Source: Yersinia aldovae ATCC 35236 (lineage in GTDB: Bacteria; Pseudomonadota; Gammaproteobacteria; Enterobacterales; Enterobacteriaceae). Taken from it: a stretch of 64,000 nt of DNA. Below are positions 63,675-64,000 of this stretch, in pieces (position 1 is the first letter of the stretch; each line of letters opens with the position of its first letter). The translations under genes were made by a program, and so were the position numbers. Below the pieces are notes generated by a model. That model had not been told where the DNA came from. It did no database searches and saw nothing but the letters and a program-made list of their open reading frames with translations. The DNA lies in NCBI RefSeq assembly GCF_000173735.1, contig NZ_ACCB01000004.1, positions 62,001 through 126,000 on the forward strand. The letters are read 5' to 3'.

Positions 63675-63706
63675 AAAAACACCGCTCAGTGGGCGGTGTT
63701 TTTTGC
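63675..63706. terminator. Bidirectional terminator ytfP/ppa
   Basis: AAAAACACCGC (63675-63685) pairs with GCGGTGTTTTT (63693-63703). T runs exist on both sides, serving convergent ytfP and ppa. Confidence 0.88.
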
Positions 63707-63761
63707 TTTTTATTCTCTCAGCACCGTCAGGCACTGCTTTTGACATGCAAAACGCGGAAAA

Positions 63762-64000
63762 TTACTTATTCTTCGCACGTTCGAAAGATGCCACAATCTC
63801 GGCTTTAGCGGCGGCGGCATCTGCCCAACCGTCAACTTTCACCCATTTGCCTTTTTCCAGATCTTTGTAATGCTCAAAGAAATGTGTGATCTGTGCTTTC
63901 AGTAATTCAGACAGATCGTTCACATCTTTAATGTGATCGTATTCTTTGGACAGTTTACTGTGTGGAACGGCAACCAGCTTGGCATCTTCACCCGCTTCGT
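63762..64000 (-). CDS. ppa: Inorganic pyrophosphatase, C-terminal part
   Basis: Hydrolyses pyrophosphate in the cytoplasm. Only the last ~79 residues are in the window: [50 protein letters not shown] and the terminal SFERAKNK, which match the E. coli enzyme nearly residue for residue. The start lies beyond base 64000. Confidence 0.95.
   Translation of the reverse strand, partial: EAGEDAKLVAVPHSKLSKEYDHIKDVNDLSELLKAQITHFFEHYKDLEKGKWVKVDGWADAAAAKAEIVASFERAKNK

Overview
The window is chromosomal DNA from an enterobacterium, most likely a Yersinia of the enterocolitica-like group. The evidence is gene order that follows the Escherichia coli 94-96 minute region almost gene for gene, proteins close to enterobacterial orthologues, roughly 48% GC, and many ERIC-type intergenic repeats of the form common in Yersinia. 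The species call is tentative; the family-level call is firm. Nearly all of the sequence is conserved core genome.

Layout. 1-4.4 kb (minus): dsbD (cut by the window edge), cutA, dcuA, aspA. 4.8-8.3 kb (plus): fxsA, the groES-groEL chaperonin operon with a sigma-32 promoter, and a small lipoprotein gene (yjeI). 8.4-10.8 kb: divergent epmB and efp, an entericidin gene, and gdx (sugE) behind a guanidine-II riboswitch. 10.9-16.4 kb: blc, frdDCBA (fumarate reductase, minus) and divergent epmA. EpmB, EpmA and their substrate EF-P are therefore all here. 16.6-22.9 kb: mscM, psd and rsgA (minus), then orn (plus). 22.9-24.1 kb: tandem ERIC-like repeats, three identical tRNA-Gly(GCC) genes, and an AT-rich spacer with three perfect DnaA boxes at the position of E. 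coli datA. 24.1-37.9 kb: queG (minus), then the long plus-strand series nnr-tsaE-amiB-mutL-miaA-hfq-hflX-hflK-hflC-yjeT-purA. 38-42.5 kb: ERIC repeats, nsrR, rnr, rlmB. 42.8-44.5 kb: an aidB remnant, bsmA, yjfP. 45-46.6 kb: the rpsF-priB-rpsR-rplI operon. 46.6-53.5 kb: a DUF3757-like gene, ytfB, fklB, ytfE with an NsrR box, cpdB, cysQ, ytfJ. 53.8-64 kb: ytfK, an AT-rich accessory patch, ytfL, msrA, tamA-tamB-ytfP, and the 3' end of ppa.

The most interesting accessory item is at 54.3-55.0 kb, between ytfK and ytfL. It encodes a 95-residue Gly/Ala-rich peptide with a 15-residue double-glycine leader and two cysteines near the C-terminus. Immediately upstream on the same strand is a 62-residue hydrophobic ORF in very AT-rich DNA. 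This is the layout of a class II microcin with its immunity gene. No export genes are in the window.

Functional links: anaerobic aspartate to fumarate respiration (aspA, dcuA, frdABCD, with CRP- and FNR-like sites); EF-P beta-lysylation (epmA, epmB, efp); nitric-oxide response (nsrR and its likely target ytfE); RNA metabolism (hfq, orn, rnr, rlmB, miaA, queG); envelope biogenesis (tamAB, amiB, psd, mscM, dsbD). ERIC elements have entered several operon leaders and spacers (frd, psd-mscM, purA-nsrR, tamA).
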